Shown here: positions 8,593-16,246 of the stretch, piece after piece
How the letters are laid out: each line of letters opens with the position of its first letter
Numbering within the stretch: the first letter of the stretch is position 1
Source of the DNA: Lacrimispora xylanolytica
GTDB taxonomy: Bacteria > Bacillota > Clostridia > Lachnospirales > Lachnospiraceae
Direction: 5' to 3'
Length of the DNA stretch: 64,000 nt
NCBI RefSeq assembly: GCF_026723765.1
Contig: NZ_CP113524.1
Location: 186,001-250,000 of the forward strand
Position numbers and translations under genes: made by a program
Notes under the pieces: model-generated
What the model was told of the DNA's origin: nothing
Seen by the model: only the letters and a program-made list of their open reading frames with translations
Database searches by the model: none

Positions 8593-10233
8593 ATGATTAG
8601 TGCACATAACGTAACATTAAGAATCGGGAAGAAGGCTTTGTTTGAGGATGTAAACATTAAGTTTACAGAAGGAAACTGCTACGGCTTAATCGGCGCCAAT
8701 GGAGCCGGTAAATCCACATTCCTTAAGATTCTTTCCGGTGAACTGGAGACTACGGTCGGAGATATTGTTATAACACCAGGACAAAGACTATCCTTCTTAA
8801 AGCAGGATCATTTTAAATATGATGAATTCCAGGTACTTGATACCGTTATTATGGGTAATACAAGACTTTATGAGATTATGAAGGAAAAGGATGCCATCTA
8901 CATGAAGGAAGACTTCACGGATGAAGACGGCATCAAAGCAGCAGATTTAGAAGGTGAATTCGCTGCCATGAACGGCTGGGAAGCAGAGTCTGACGCAGCC
9001 AACCTGTTAAATGGACTTGGAATTGAGACTGATTTACATTATAAATACATGAGAGAGTTAAATGGTGCGGAGAAGGTTAAGGTTCTTCTTGCCCAGGCAC
9101 TCTTTGGCAATCCTGATATTCTTCTTCTGGATGAGCCTACCAACCATTTGGACTTAGATGCCATTGCCTGGTTGGAAGAGTTCCTTATTAACTTTGAGAA
9201 TACCGTAATCGTAGTATCCCATGACCGTTATTTCTTAAATAAGGTTTGTACCCATATTGCTGATATTGATTACAGCAAGATTCAGCTTTACGCAGGAAAC
9301 TATGATTTCTGGTATGAGTCCAGTCAGCTTATGGTGAAGCAGATGAAGGAGTCAAACCGCAAGAAGGAAGAGAAGATCAAAGAACTTCAGGAATTCGTTC
9401 AGCGATTCTCTGCCAATGCTTCCAAATCAAAGCAGGCGACTTCCAGAAAGCGTGCCCTTGAAAAGATCGAGTTAGATGACATTAAGCCATCCAGCCGTAA
9501 ATATCCATACATTGATTTCCGTCCGGCCCGTGAGATTGGAAATGAGGTTTTATCTGTAACCAATCTTTCTAAGACCATTGATGGAGTTAAGATTCTTGAT
9601 AATCTTTCCTTTACCATTAACCGTGAGGACAAGGTGGCTCTTGTAGGACCAAATGAACTTGCAAAAACCATTTTATTTAAGATTCTTGCAGGAGAGATGG
9701 AGCCTGATGAGGGTGAGTATAAGTGGGGAATTACGACGAGTCAAAGCTATTTCCCTAAGGATAACACAGCAGAATTTGATAACGATGATACCATTGCTGA
9801 CTGGCTGACCCAGTACTCTCCAGAAAAGGATGCTACCTATGTTCGAGGCTTCCTTGGACGTATGCTCTTTGCAGGAGAAGATGGCGTAAAGAAGGTCAAG
9901 GTATTATCCGGAGGTGAGAAGGTTCGTTGTATGCTTTCAAAGCTCATGATTTCTGCTTCCAATGTACTTCTGTTGGACGAGCCGACGGACCATTTGGACA
10001 TGGAATCCATTACTGCTTTAAACAACAGCCTTATCAAATTCCCGGGAGTGATTCTTTTCTCATCCCGTGACCACCAGATTGTACAGACAACAGCCAACCG
10101 CATTATGGAAATCGTAAACGGTCAGTTAATTGATAAGATCACTACCTATGACGAATATCTTGAAAGTGATGAGATGGCTCGTAAGAGACAGGTATTTACT
10201 TTGACAGAAGAACAGTCACAAGAGAATCAATAA
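8593..10233 (+). CDS. ABC-F ATPase with a degenerate second P-loop
   Basis: Soluble ABC-F protein (546 residues, two ATPase cassettes, no membrane domain); the family acts on ribosomes in translation or antibiotic protection. The start at 8593 follows AAAGGAAA. Cassette 1 has Walker A GANGAGKST and Walker B ILLLDEPTNHLD. The usual LSGGE signature is reduced to LNGAEKVKVLLAQAL. A basic linker (about 230-290) separates it from cassette 2, whose signature LSGGEKVRCML and VLLLDEPTDHLD are good but whose Walker A reads GPNELAKTI, lacking the final glycine of GxxxxGK. It resembles the YbiT/YkpA subgroup, where relaxed motifs may be normal. It is monocistronic, with a very strong terminator after it. 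Confidence 0.85.
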   Translation: MISAHNVTLRIGKKALFEDVNIKFTEGNCYGLIGANGAGKSTFLKILSGELETTVGDIVITPGQRLSFLKQDHFKYDEFQVLDTVIMGNTRLYEIMKEKDAIYMKEDFTDEDGIKAADLEGEFAAMNGWEAESDAANLLNGLGIETDLHYKYMRELNGAEKVKVLLAQALFGNPDILLLDEPTNHLDLDAIAWLEEFLINFENTVIVVSHDRYFLNKVCTHIADIDYSKIQLYAGNYDFWYESSQLMVKQMKESNRKKEEKIKELQEFVQRFSANASKSKQATSRKRALEKIELDDIKPSSRKYPYIDFRPAREIGNEVLSVTNLSKTIDGVKILDNLSFTINREDKVALVGPNELAKTILFKILAGEMEPDEGEYKWGITTSQSYFPKDNTAEFDNDDTIADWLTQYSPEKDATYVRGFLGRMLFAGEDGVKKVKVLSGGEKVRCMLSKLMISASNVLLLDEPTDHLDMESITALNNSLIKFPGVILFSSRDHQIVQTTANRIMEIVNGQLIDKITTYDEYLESDEMARKRQVFTLTEEQSQENQ

Positions 10234-10256
10234 TATAAAGACAAATTAAAATTAGA

Positions 10257-10336
10257 GACAAAGGGAGGTCAGCCGATTCAGTTCCGGCTGGCACGAGCAG
10301 CCGGTGCCTAGCCGGCCGTTCCCTTTGTCTTTTTTA
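10257..10336 (+). terminator. Large intrinsic terminator after ABC-F gene
   Basis: GACAAAGGGA (10257-10266) pairs perfectly with TCCCTTTGTC (10320-10329) and is followed by TTTTTTAT. The about 50-base interior is GC-rich and can itself fold (CAGCCG/CGGCTG and GCCGG/CCGGC arms), giving an unusually elaborate hairpin. Confidence 0.85.
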
Positions 10337-10413
10337 TGTTACAAAGCCAGGAGCCGACTCATTGGGATTGCATCAAAAGCGCATTAAGTGCTTTATGAGG
10401 ATTGTTTTCCTTG

Positions 10414-10443
10414 TTGCGTAATAAGGTTCTCTCGGCTTATAAT
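10414..10443 (+). promoter_or_regulatory. Putative sigma-A promoter for cbiQO
   Basis: TTGCGT, an 18-base spacer, then a perfect TATAAT at 10438-10443, 23 bases before the cbiQ start codon. It is read by eye only. The position is right, but the -35 box is weak. Confidence 0.45.
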
Positions 10444-10466
10444 CAGTTTGGAAAGGAGGTGAAAGG

Positions 10467-11234
10467 ATGGAGACAATTGATTCCTATGCCTATGAATCCC
10501 GTATGAGGGGAATCAGTCCTGGTTTTAAGACGGCAGTGGCAGCAGGAGCTTTGATATTCTGTATTGGAGCAAACCAACTGGGCATTTCCGTAGCGGTGCT
10601 TTTAAGCATGTCGTCAATTACGGTATGGTTTGGCGGCTTGCCTCTTTTTAAATATTTAAAGCTTCTTAAAATACCTCTTGGTTTTCTGATTCTTGGAACG
10701 GTTGCCATTGTAATTGAAATCTCTTCCAGGCCATATGGTCACGTGCTGTTTCATGGGTTTGGACATTATGTTTGGGTATCAGAAGAAGGAGGCATGACAG
10801 CTCTTAAACTGGTCTTAAAGGCAGTTGGGGCATTAAGTGCCATGTATATGCTGGTTCTATCTACTCCAGCCAGTGAGATTATCGGTGTTTTAAAATACCT
10901 TCGTGTACCAAAGTTAATCATAGAGCTGATGCACATGATCTATCGGTTCATTTTTGTCTTGACGGATACCCAGCGTCTTATGAAGCAGGCCGCTGTATCA
11001 AGACTTGGATACCGGGATTTTAAAACCTCATGCCGGACGTTTGGAAGCAGTGCTGGAAACCTGTTTGTGGTTTCCCTAAAGAGGGCAGGGACTTATTACG
11101 ATGCCATGACAGCCAGGTGTTACGATGGAGAGCTTTTATTTTTATCAGAGGAAAAAGGGGTCAGACCATGGCAGGTAATTGCTGCTCTAAGTTATTTCCT
11201 GATTCTCCTTCTGATTTACGTACTGGTACCATAA
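10467..11234 (+). CDS. cbiQ: Cobalt ECF transporter transmembrane protein CbiQ
   Basis: T-component (EcfT) of an energy-coupling-factor importer: couples the ATPase to the substrate-binding membrane proteins. 255 residues with about five to six transmembrane helices. The family coupling region with an Ala-Arg-Cys/Gly helix is seen near residue 210 (RAGTYYDAMTARCYDG) and around MKQAAVSRLGYRDF. AAAGGAGGTGAAAGG is a strong ribosome site. The gene is followed 17 bases later by the ATPase cbiO, and cbiMN lie 1.2 kb downstream, so cobalt or nickel is the likely substrate; cobalt is favoured because cbiMN is under a cobalamin riboswitch. Confidence 0.85.
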   Translation: METIDSYAYESRMRGISPGFKTAVAAGALIFCIGANQLGISVAVLLSMSSITVWFGGLPLFKYLKLLKIPLGFLILGTVAIVIEISSRPYGHVLFHGFGHYVWVSEEGGMTALKLVLKAVGALSAMYMLVLSTPASEIIGVLKYLRVPKLIIELMHMIYRFIFVLTDTQRLMKQAAVSRLGYRDFKTSCRTFGSSAGNLFVVSLKRAGTYYDAMTARCYDGELLFLSEEKGVRPWQVIAALSYFLILLLIYVLVP

Positions 11235-11251
11235 GAGAAAGAAGGTATGGG

Positions 11252-12091
11252 ATGGAAGATGTACTATTAAAGGCGGAGGGAATTCGCTATTCCTACGGTC
11301 AGGAAAAAGAGGCCTTAAAAGGGATTGACCTGACTGTGAAAAGAGGAGAAAAGGTTGCTGTGCTTGGTTCCAATGGAGCTGGAAAATCCACCTTATTTTT
11401 GACTCTTAACGGTGTTCTTACTCCGGATGGGGGAAGAATCACTTACCAGGGAAAAGAAATCGGGAGGAAGAACATTCAGGAGCTTCGTAAAAATGTTGGA
11501 ATCGTATTTCAGGATGCAGATAACCAGATCATAGCATCAACAGTTTTTTCAGAGGTTTCCTTTGGCCCCATGAATTTAAGGCTTCCAAAAGAGGAAGTTA
11601 AAAAGCGGGTTCATACTGCACTGGCGGCCATGAATTTAACCGGGATGGAGGAGAGGCCTCCCCACTATTTAAGCGGAGGGGAGAAAAAGCGGGTGAGCAT
11701 TGCGGATATCATTGCCATGGAACCAGAGGTGATTCTGTTTGATGAACCGACCGCTTCTCTTGATCCGGTCAATGTGGTGATGTTAAAAGAAGTTCTGGAT
11801 GAGTTATCTGATTTGGGGAAAACTCTTCTGATATCAACCCATGATGTGGATTTCGCCTTTCAGTGGGCAGAGCGTGCCCTGGTTTTTTCCGGAGGTCGAT
11901 TGATTGCAGACGGTCCCATAAGAGAGGTATTTAATTCTCCTGCGGTGCTGGAGGAAGCAAATTTAAGAAAGCCAGTGATTTTAGAGGTATTTGAAAGTCT
12001 GGTAAGATATGGAGTCTTACAAAAGGATGCCATCTGTCCCAGGCATCCAAAGGAGCTTGAGGTGATGTTGGCAGCAGGATCTGGCAAATGA
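11252..12091 (+). CDS. cbiO: Cobalt ECF transporter ATPase CbiO
   Basis: ATPase (A-component) of the cobalt importer. The start is the ATG at 11252 after GAAAGAAGG, 17 bases past cbiQ. It has Walker A GSNGAGKST, Q-loop VFQDADNQI (typical of ECF ATPases), signature LSGGEKKRVSIADI, Walker B VILFDEPTASLDP and H-loop STHDVDF. The about 40-residue tail after the cassette is usual in CbiO. Only one ATPase gene is present, so it should form a homodimer. The stop codon lies eight bases before the -35 box of the following riboswitch transcript. Confidence 0.92.
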   Translation: MEDVLLKAEGIRYSYGQEKEALKGIDLTVKRGEKVAVLGSNGAGKSTLFLTLNGVLTPDGGRITYQGKEIGRKNIQELRKNVGIVFQDADNQIIASTVFSEVSFGPMNLRLPKEEVKKRVHTALAAMNLTGMEERPPHYLSGGEKKRVSIADIIAMEPEVILFDEPTASLDPVNVVMLKEVLDELSDLGKTLLISTHDVDFAFQWAERALVFSGGRLIADGPIREVFNSPAVLEEANLRKPVILEVFESLVRYGVLQKDAICPRHPKELEVMLAAGSGK

Positions 12092-12098
12092 AAATAAT

Positions 12099-12127
12099 TT
12101 GACAGAATATGGTATTAAGGCTAAAAT
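12099..12127 (+). promoter_or_regulatory. Promoter of the riboswitch-cbiMN transcript
   Basis: TTGACA (12099-12104), exactly 17 bases, then TAAAAT (12122-12127). It starts a separate transcript a few bases after cbiO and just before the cobalamin riboswitch. This is close to the sigma-A consensus. Confidence 0.75.
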
Positions 12128-12138
12128 AAGAGAGTATT

Positions 12139-12350
12139 TTGTGAAAGGTGCCTGTGAAAATTCTCCGCAGGATAATAGGGAAAAGGGTGAGAATCCCTTA
12201 CGGTCCCGCCGCTGTAAATGTGGAGCACAGTTCCATACATCACTGGGTAACTGGGAAGAGGAGCTGTTGTGAGGATGCATGAGTCAGAAGACCTGCCTTT
12301 CATTTCGCTGCGCGCCGGTTACGAGCGATGACCGGTGCGGGGGATTTTTT
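12139..12350 (+). promoter_or_regulatory. Cobalamin (B12) riboswitch with terminator expression platform
   Basis: Classical AdoCbl-type leader. In order: GGTGCCTGTG, AATAGGGAA, GGTGAGAATCCCTTACGG, the B12-box core GCCGCTGTA, CACTGGGTAACTGGGAAG and GATGCATGAGTCAGAAGACC. It is followed by GCGCCGGT (12312-12319) pairing with ACCGGTGC (12331-12338), then GGGGGATTTTTTG. The last hairpin is a terminator that ligand binding would favour, so cbiMN should be off when cobalamin is plentiful. Confidence 0.95.
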
Positions 12351-12441
12351 GTGGTACAAAGGATTCCCTTAGAGAGCGCCTGTCTGATGAGTGGGAATCG
12401 TCGGATGTAAGGTGCTTATTTTATTGGAAGGAGAATAACAA

Positions 12442-13191
12442 ATGAGTAAGAGAGAAAAAAGTATCATGAAGCTTGCAACCGCATTTGCACTGGCTTTTGG
12501 AATTGTTCCAAGCGCCTTTGCCATGCATATTATGGAGGGATATCTGCCGGTAAAATACTGTATTGCCTGGGGAGCAATCTGTGTACCATTTCTGGCAGCG
12601 GGATTTTTCTCCATAAAGAAGACCCTTCGGGATAATAGGAAAGCGATGACGATTCTAGCCATGTCAGGTGCCTTTGTCTTTGTCATTTCCTCCTTAAAGA
12701 TTCCGTCTGTCACAGGGAGCTGCTCTCATATGACAGGGACCGGACTTGGAGCTATCCTCTTTGGGCCGTCGGCGGTCAGCATACTTGGAATCATCGTTTT
12801 GATCTTCCAGGCTATTTTGCTGGCGCACGGAGGACTTACCACCCTCGGGGCCAATACCTTTTCCATGGCGATTGCAGGACCGTTCGTGTCTTTTGGAATA
12901 TATAAATTATGCAGAGGCTTAAAGGTCAATAAGCTTGTCAGCGTGTTCCTGGCTGCCATGCTGGGCGATCTCTTTACATACTGTGTGACCAGCATTCAGC
13001 TTGCCCTTGCCTACCCATCAGAGGTTGGGGGTGTAGGGGCTTCTGCCATTAAGTTCTTAGGGGTATTTGCACCGACTCAGCTTCCTCTTGCAATCATTGA
13101 GGGAATCCTGACGGCAGTTATTGTTATGACTCTTGAGACTTATGCCCTTCCAGAGTTAAAATCCATTGGATTTTCCAAGGAGGTGGGTTGA
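12442..13191 (+). CDS. cbiM: Cobalt ECF transporter substrate-specific protein CbiM
   Basis: S-component that binds Co2+. An N-terminal signal-like segment ends just before MHIMEGYLP; the exposed Met-His after cleavage is the family's metal-coordinating N-terminus. 249 residues with about six to seven transmembrane helices. Start at ATG with GGAAGGAG nine bases upstream. It is the first gene after the cobalamin riboswitch and is followed immediately by cbiN. It would combine with CbiQ and CbiO, encoded upstream from a different promoter. Confidence 0.95.
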   Translation: MSKREKSIMKLATAFALAFGIVPSAFAMHIMEGYLPVKYCIAWGAICVPFLAAGFFSIKKTLRDNRKAMTILAMSGAFVFVISSLKIPSVTGSCSHMTGTGLGAILFGPSAVSILGIIVLIFQAILLAHGGLTTLGANTFSMAIAGPFVSFGIYKLCRGLKVNKLVSVFLAAMLGDLFTYCVTSIQLALAYPSEVGGVGASAIKFLGVFAPTQLPLAIIEGILTAVIVMTLETYALPELKSIGFSKEVG

Positions 13192-13192
13192 G

Positions 13193-13510
13193 ATGACAAA
13201 GAAGAATAAAATGATTATGGCCGTTCTGTTACTTCTCGTGTGTCTCATTGCAGTTATTCCTCTCTTTGCAGTAAAGGGAGCGGAGTTTGGTGGTTCTGAT
13301 GATGCAGGAAGCCAGATGATTTCTGAGATTCGGGGAACAGAATATGAGCCTTGGTTTACTCCAGTGCTTGAGACCATGATTGGTGGAGAGCTTCCGGGAG
13401 AAGTGGAGAGCCTTATTTTCTGTCTTCAGACAGGAATAGGAGTAGGCGTACTGGCATTTTTCATGGGTCGGTTTGTGGAACGGAAAAAATGGCAGGAAAA
13501 GCAGAGCTAA
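13193..13510 (+). CDS. cbiN: Cobalt transport protein CbiN
   Basis: Small auxiliary membrane subunit of the CbiMNQO importer, 105 residues with one transmembrane helix at each end and an acidic extracytoplasmic loop (FGGSDDAGSQMISEIRGTEYEPW). The start is the ATG at 13193, one base after the cbiM stop and after GGAGGTGGG, so it is translationally coupled to cbiM. A GC-rich terminator follows. Confidence 0.92.
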   Translation: MTKKNKMIMAVLLLLVCLIAVIPLFAVKGAEFGGSDDAGSQMISEIRGTEYEPWFTPVLETMIGGELPGEVESLIFCLQTGIGVGVLAFFMGRFVERKKWQEKQS

Positions 13511-13533
13511 AGAATAAAAATATTTATAAATCA

Positions 13534-13568
13534 GGGGGTTATCGCAGTTTATGCGGTGCCCCCTTTTC
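13534..13568 (+). terminator. Intrinsic terminator after cbiMN
   Basis: GGGGG (13534-13538) pairs with CCCCC (13559-13563), with inner CGCA/TGCG pairing, followed by TTTTC. Confidence 0.7.
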
Positions 13569-13619
13569 GAAACTACAGGAAAATGGTATACTATTCCTAT
13601 CTTTAATTTGAGGTGATGA

Positions 13620-14378
13620 ATGATGAAAAAAATGATTTCCTGGAATGTAAATGGCCTTCGTGCCTGCGTGGAGAAGGGATTTTTGGATTATTTTAATGAA
13701 GTGGATGCAGATGTATTTTGTATTCAGGAAAGTAAGCTGCAGGAAGGACAGATCGACCTTCCGACTCCAGGCTATTATCAGTACTGGAATTATGCAGAGA
13801 AAAAGGGCTATTCTGGAACTGCCATTTATACAAAGGAAGAGCCTATTTCCGTTGCCTACGGAATTGGGGAAGAGGAGCACGATAAAGAGGGCAGAGTTAT
13901 TGCAGCAGAATTTGAAGATTATTACGTGGTTACCTGTTATACTCCTAATTCCCAGAATGAGCTGGCACGTCTTCCTTACCGCATGACCTGGGAGGAAGCA
14001 TTTCTTGCTTATTTGAAAAAGCTGGAGGAGAAAAAGCCAGTGATCTTCTGCGGGGACTTAAATGTGGCCCATAAAGAGATTGACTTAAAAAACCCAAAGA
14101 CTAACCGGAAAAATGCAGGCTTTACCGATGAGGAGAGAGAGAAGTTCTCTAATCTCATTGGTGCAGGCTTTATTGATACGTACCGCTATTTTTATCCGGA
14201 TCAGGAGGAAGTGTATTCCTGGTGGTCTTATCGGTTCAGTGCCAGACAAAAAAATGCAGGGTGGCGCATTGACTATTTCTGCGTTTCAGAAAGCTTAGAG
14301 GACAGGCTTGTAAGTGCAGCCATCCATACAGAGGTACTTGGTTCAGACCACTGCCCGGTGGAGCTTGTGATCCGCTAA
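13620..14378 (+). CDS. Exodeoxyribonuclease III / AP endonuclease
   Basis: Mg2+-dependent AP endonuclease and 3'-5' exonuclease of the ExoA/XthA family, base-excision repair, 252 residues as usual. Family motifs in order: [24 protein letters not shown] (metal Glu), [28 protein letters not shown] (catalytic Asp and Asn), and the C-terminal [11 protein letters not shown]. Two adjacent ATGs (13620, 13623) follow GAGGTGATG. It is followed 27 bases later by an ABC-F gene in the same direction. Confidence 0.94.
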   Translation: MMKKMISWNVNGLRACVEKGFLDYFNEVDADVFCIQESKLQEGQIDLPTPGYYQYWNYAEKKGYSGTAIYTKEEPISVAYGIGEEEHDKEGRVIAAEFEDYYVVTCYTPNSQNELARLPYRMTWEEAFLAYLKKLEEKKPVIFCGDLNVAHKEIDLKNPKTNRKNAGFTDEEREKFSNLIGAGFIDTYRYFYPDQEEVYSWWSYRFSARQKNAGWRIDYFCVSESLEDRLVSAAIHTEVLGSDHCPVELVIR

Positions 14379-14405
14379 AGGACAGACAGGAGAAAAGGAT
14401 AAGGA

Positions 14406-16217
14406 ATGAATTTACTGACGATTGAGCATTTAACAAAATCATATACAGAACGGCTGTTGTTTGATGACACCAGCTTCAGCATTAACGAAGGGGAGAAGAT
14501 TGGCCTGATCGGCATCAATGGCACGGGAAAATCCACGCTTCTTAAAATTGTTGCCGGACTTGAGGTGCCGGATGAGGGAAATGTGGTGAAGGGAAGGAAC
14601 TTGGACATTCGGTTTTTATCCCAGAATCCTATTTTTCACGAAGGGGATACCATCATAGAAAGCATTGTCCGGGAAAATGAAGGGCATGACCACGTGTGGG
14701 ATTTAGAGAGCCAGGCAAAGGCGATGCTGACCAGACTGGGTTTTACTGACTTTGATTCTAAAGTGGAGACATTATCCGGGGGACAGAGAAAAAGGGTCGC
14801 TTTAGTAAGCGTTCTTCTGTCTACAGTGGATATTTTAGTACTTGACGAGCCGACCAACCACTTGGACAGCAGCATGGCAGACTGGCTGGAGGATTATCTG
14901 CGCCGCTTTAAAGGGGCGCTTCTTATGGTAACCCATGACCGGTATTTTCTTGACAGTGTGACCAACCGGATCGTTGAGCTGGATAAGGGAAAGCTATACA
15001 GCTATCAGGCCAATTACGAAGGCTATTTAAAGCTTAAGGCAGAGCGTATGGATATGGCTGTTGCCAGTGAGAGAAAGCGCCAGTCCATACTTCGAGTAGA
15101 GCTTGAATGGATGCAGCGTGGAGCAAGAGCCCGTTCCACCAAGCAGAAGGCGCATATTGAACGGTATGAGACACTCCGTGACCAGAAAGGCCTGGAGTTT
15201 GATCAGACCGTGGAGCTGGATTCCATTTCCAGCCGTCTGGGACGGACTACGGTGGAGCTTGAAAATATTTGTAAGGCTTATGGAGATAAGGTTCTTATGA
15301 AGGACTTTACCTATATCTTCTTAAAGAATGACCGTATCGGCATCATTGGGCCAAACGGAAGTGGAAAATCTACCCTGATGAAGATTATCGCTGGATGGCA
15401 GGAAGCGGATTCCGGCACCGTTACCGTGGGACAGACGGTTAAAATGGGGTATTTCTCCCAGGAGAGCGAAGATATGGATGGCAGCGTTAAGGTCATCGAT
15501 TACATTCGAAATGTGGCTGAGTATGTAAAGACCAAGGACGGAAGCATCAGCGCTTCTCAGATGCTGGAGCGTTTCCTGTTCCCGTCAAGCGTTCAGTATA
15601 CCACCGTGGAAAAGCTCTCAGGTGGAGAAAAACGACGACTTTATCTCTTACGGATTCTTATGGAAGCGCCCAATGTACTGCTTCTTGATGAGCCCACCAA
15701 TGACCTTGATATCCAGACCCTGACCATCTTAGAGGATTATCTGGACAGCTTTTTAGGAATTGTAATTACCGTTTCCCATGACCGGTATTTCCTGGACCGT
15801 GTGGTGCGCCGTATCTTTGCCTTTGAAGGCGATGGCCGGGTGACTCAGTATGAGGGTGGATTTACCGATTACCAGGCGGCTTATGAAGCAAAGAATCCAG
15901 AGGGAACGGAACCAAAGGATGGAGCGTTAAAGAAGGCTGAAAACGGCGAGAAAAAGAAGCAGGAAAAGCCAAAATCAGAACGAAAGCTTAAATTCTCCTT
16001 CAAGGAACAAAAGGAATGGGATACCGTTGAAGATGAAATCGGGGCCTTGGAAGAGGCTTTGGAGGGGCTGGAGATATTGATGGCTGAGGCAGCCAGAGAT
16101 TACAGCAAGCTAAATGCCCTGATGAAGGAAAAGACGGAAAAAGAACAGCTTCTGGAAGAGAAAATGGAACGCTGGATGTACTTAAATGAGCTGGCGGAGC
16201 AAATCAAGAACCAGTAA
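14406..16217 (+). CDS. ABC-F ATPase, Uup-like
   Basis: Second ABC-F protein of the window (603 residues). Both cassettes are intact: Walker A GINGTGKST and GPNGSGKST; signatures LSGGQRKRVALV and LSGGEKRRLYLL; Walker B ILVLDEPTNHLD and VLLLDEPTNDLD; both VTHDRYFLD and VSHDRYFLD H-loops. The last about 90 residues form a charged coiled coil after a Lys/Glu linker, the C-terminal domain typical of Uup, which in other bacteria binds DNA or ribosomes. It begins 27 bases after the exonuclease gene. The EttA linker signature was not sought in detail. Confidence 0.9.
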   Translation: MNLLTIEHLTKSYTERLLFDDTSFSINEGEKIGLIGINGTGKSTLLKIVAGLEVPDEGNVVKGRNLDIRFLSQNPIFHEGDTIIESIVRENEGHDHVWDLESQAKAMLTRLGFTDFDSKVETLSGGQRKRVALVSVLLSTVDILVLDEPTNHLDSSMADWLEDYLRRFKGALLMVTHDRYFLDSVTNRIVELDKGKLYSYQANYEGYLKLKAERMDMAVASERKRQSILRVELEWMQRGARARSTKQKAHIERYETLRDQKGLEFDQTVELDSISSRLGRTTVELENICKAYGDKVLMKDFTYIFLKNDRIGIIGPNGSGKSTLMKIIAGWQEADSGTVTVGQTVKMGYFSQESEDMDGSVKVIDYIRNVAEYVKTKDGSISASQMLERFLFPSSVQYTTVEKLSGGEKRRLYLLRILMEAPNVLLLDEPTNDLDIQTLTILEDYLDSFLGIVITVSHDRYFLDRVVRRIFAFEGDGRVTQYEGGFTDYQAAYEAKNPEGTEPKDGALKKAENGEKKKQEKPKSERKLKFSFKEQKEWDTVEDEIGALEEALEGLEILMAEAARDYSKLNALMKEKTEKEQLLEEKMERWMYLNELAEQIKNQ

Positions 16218-16246
16218 AAGGGACGAAGTGGCAGAGGAGAAGATGT

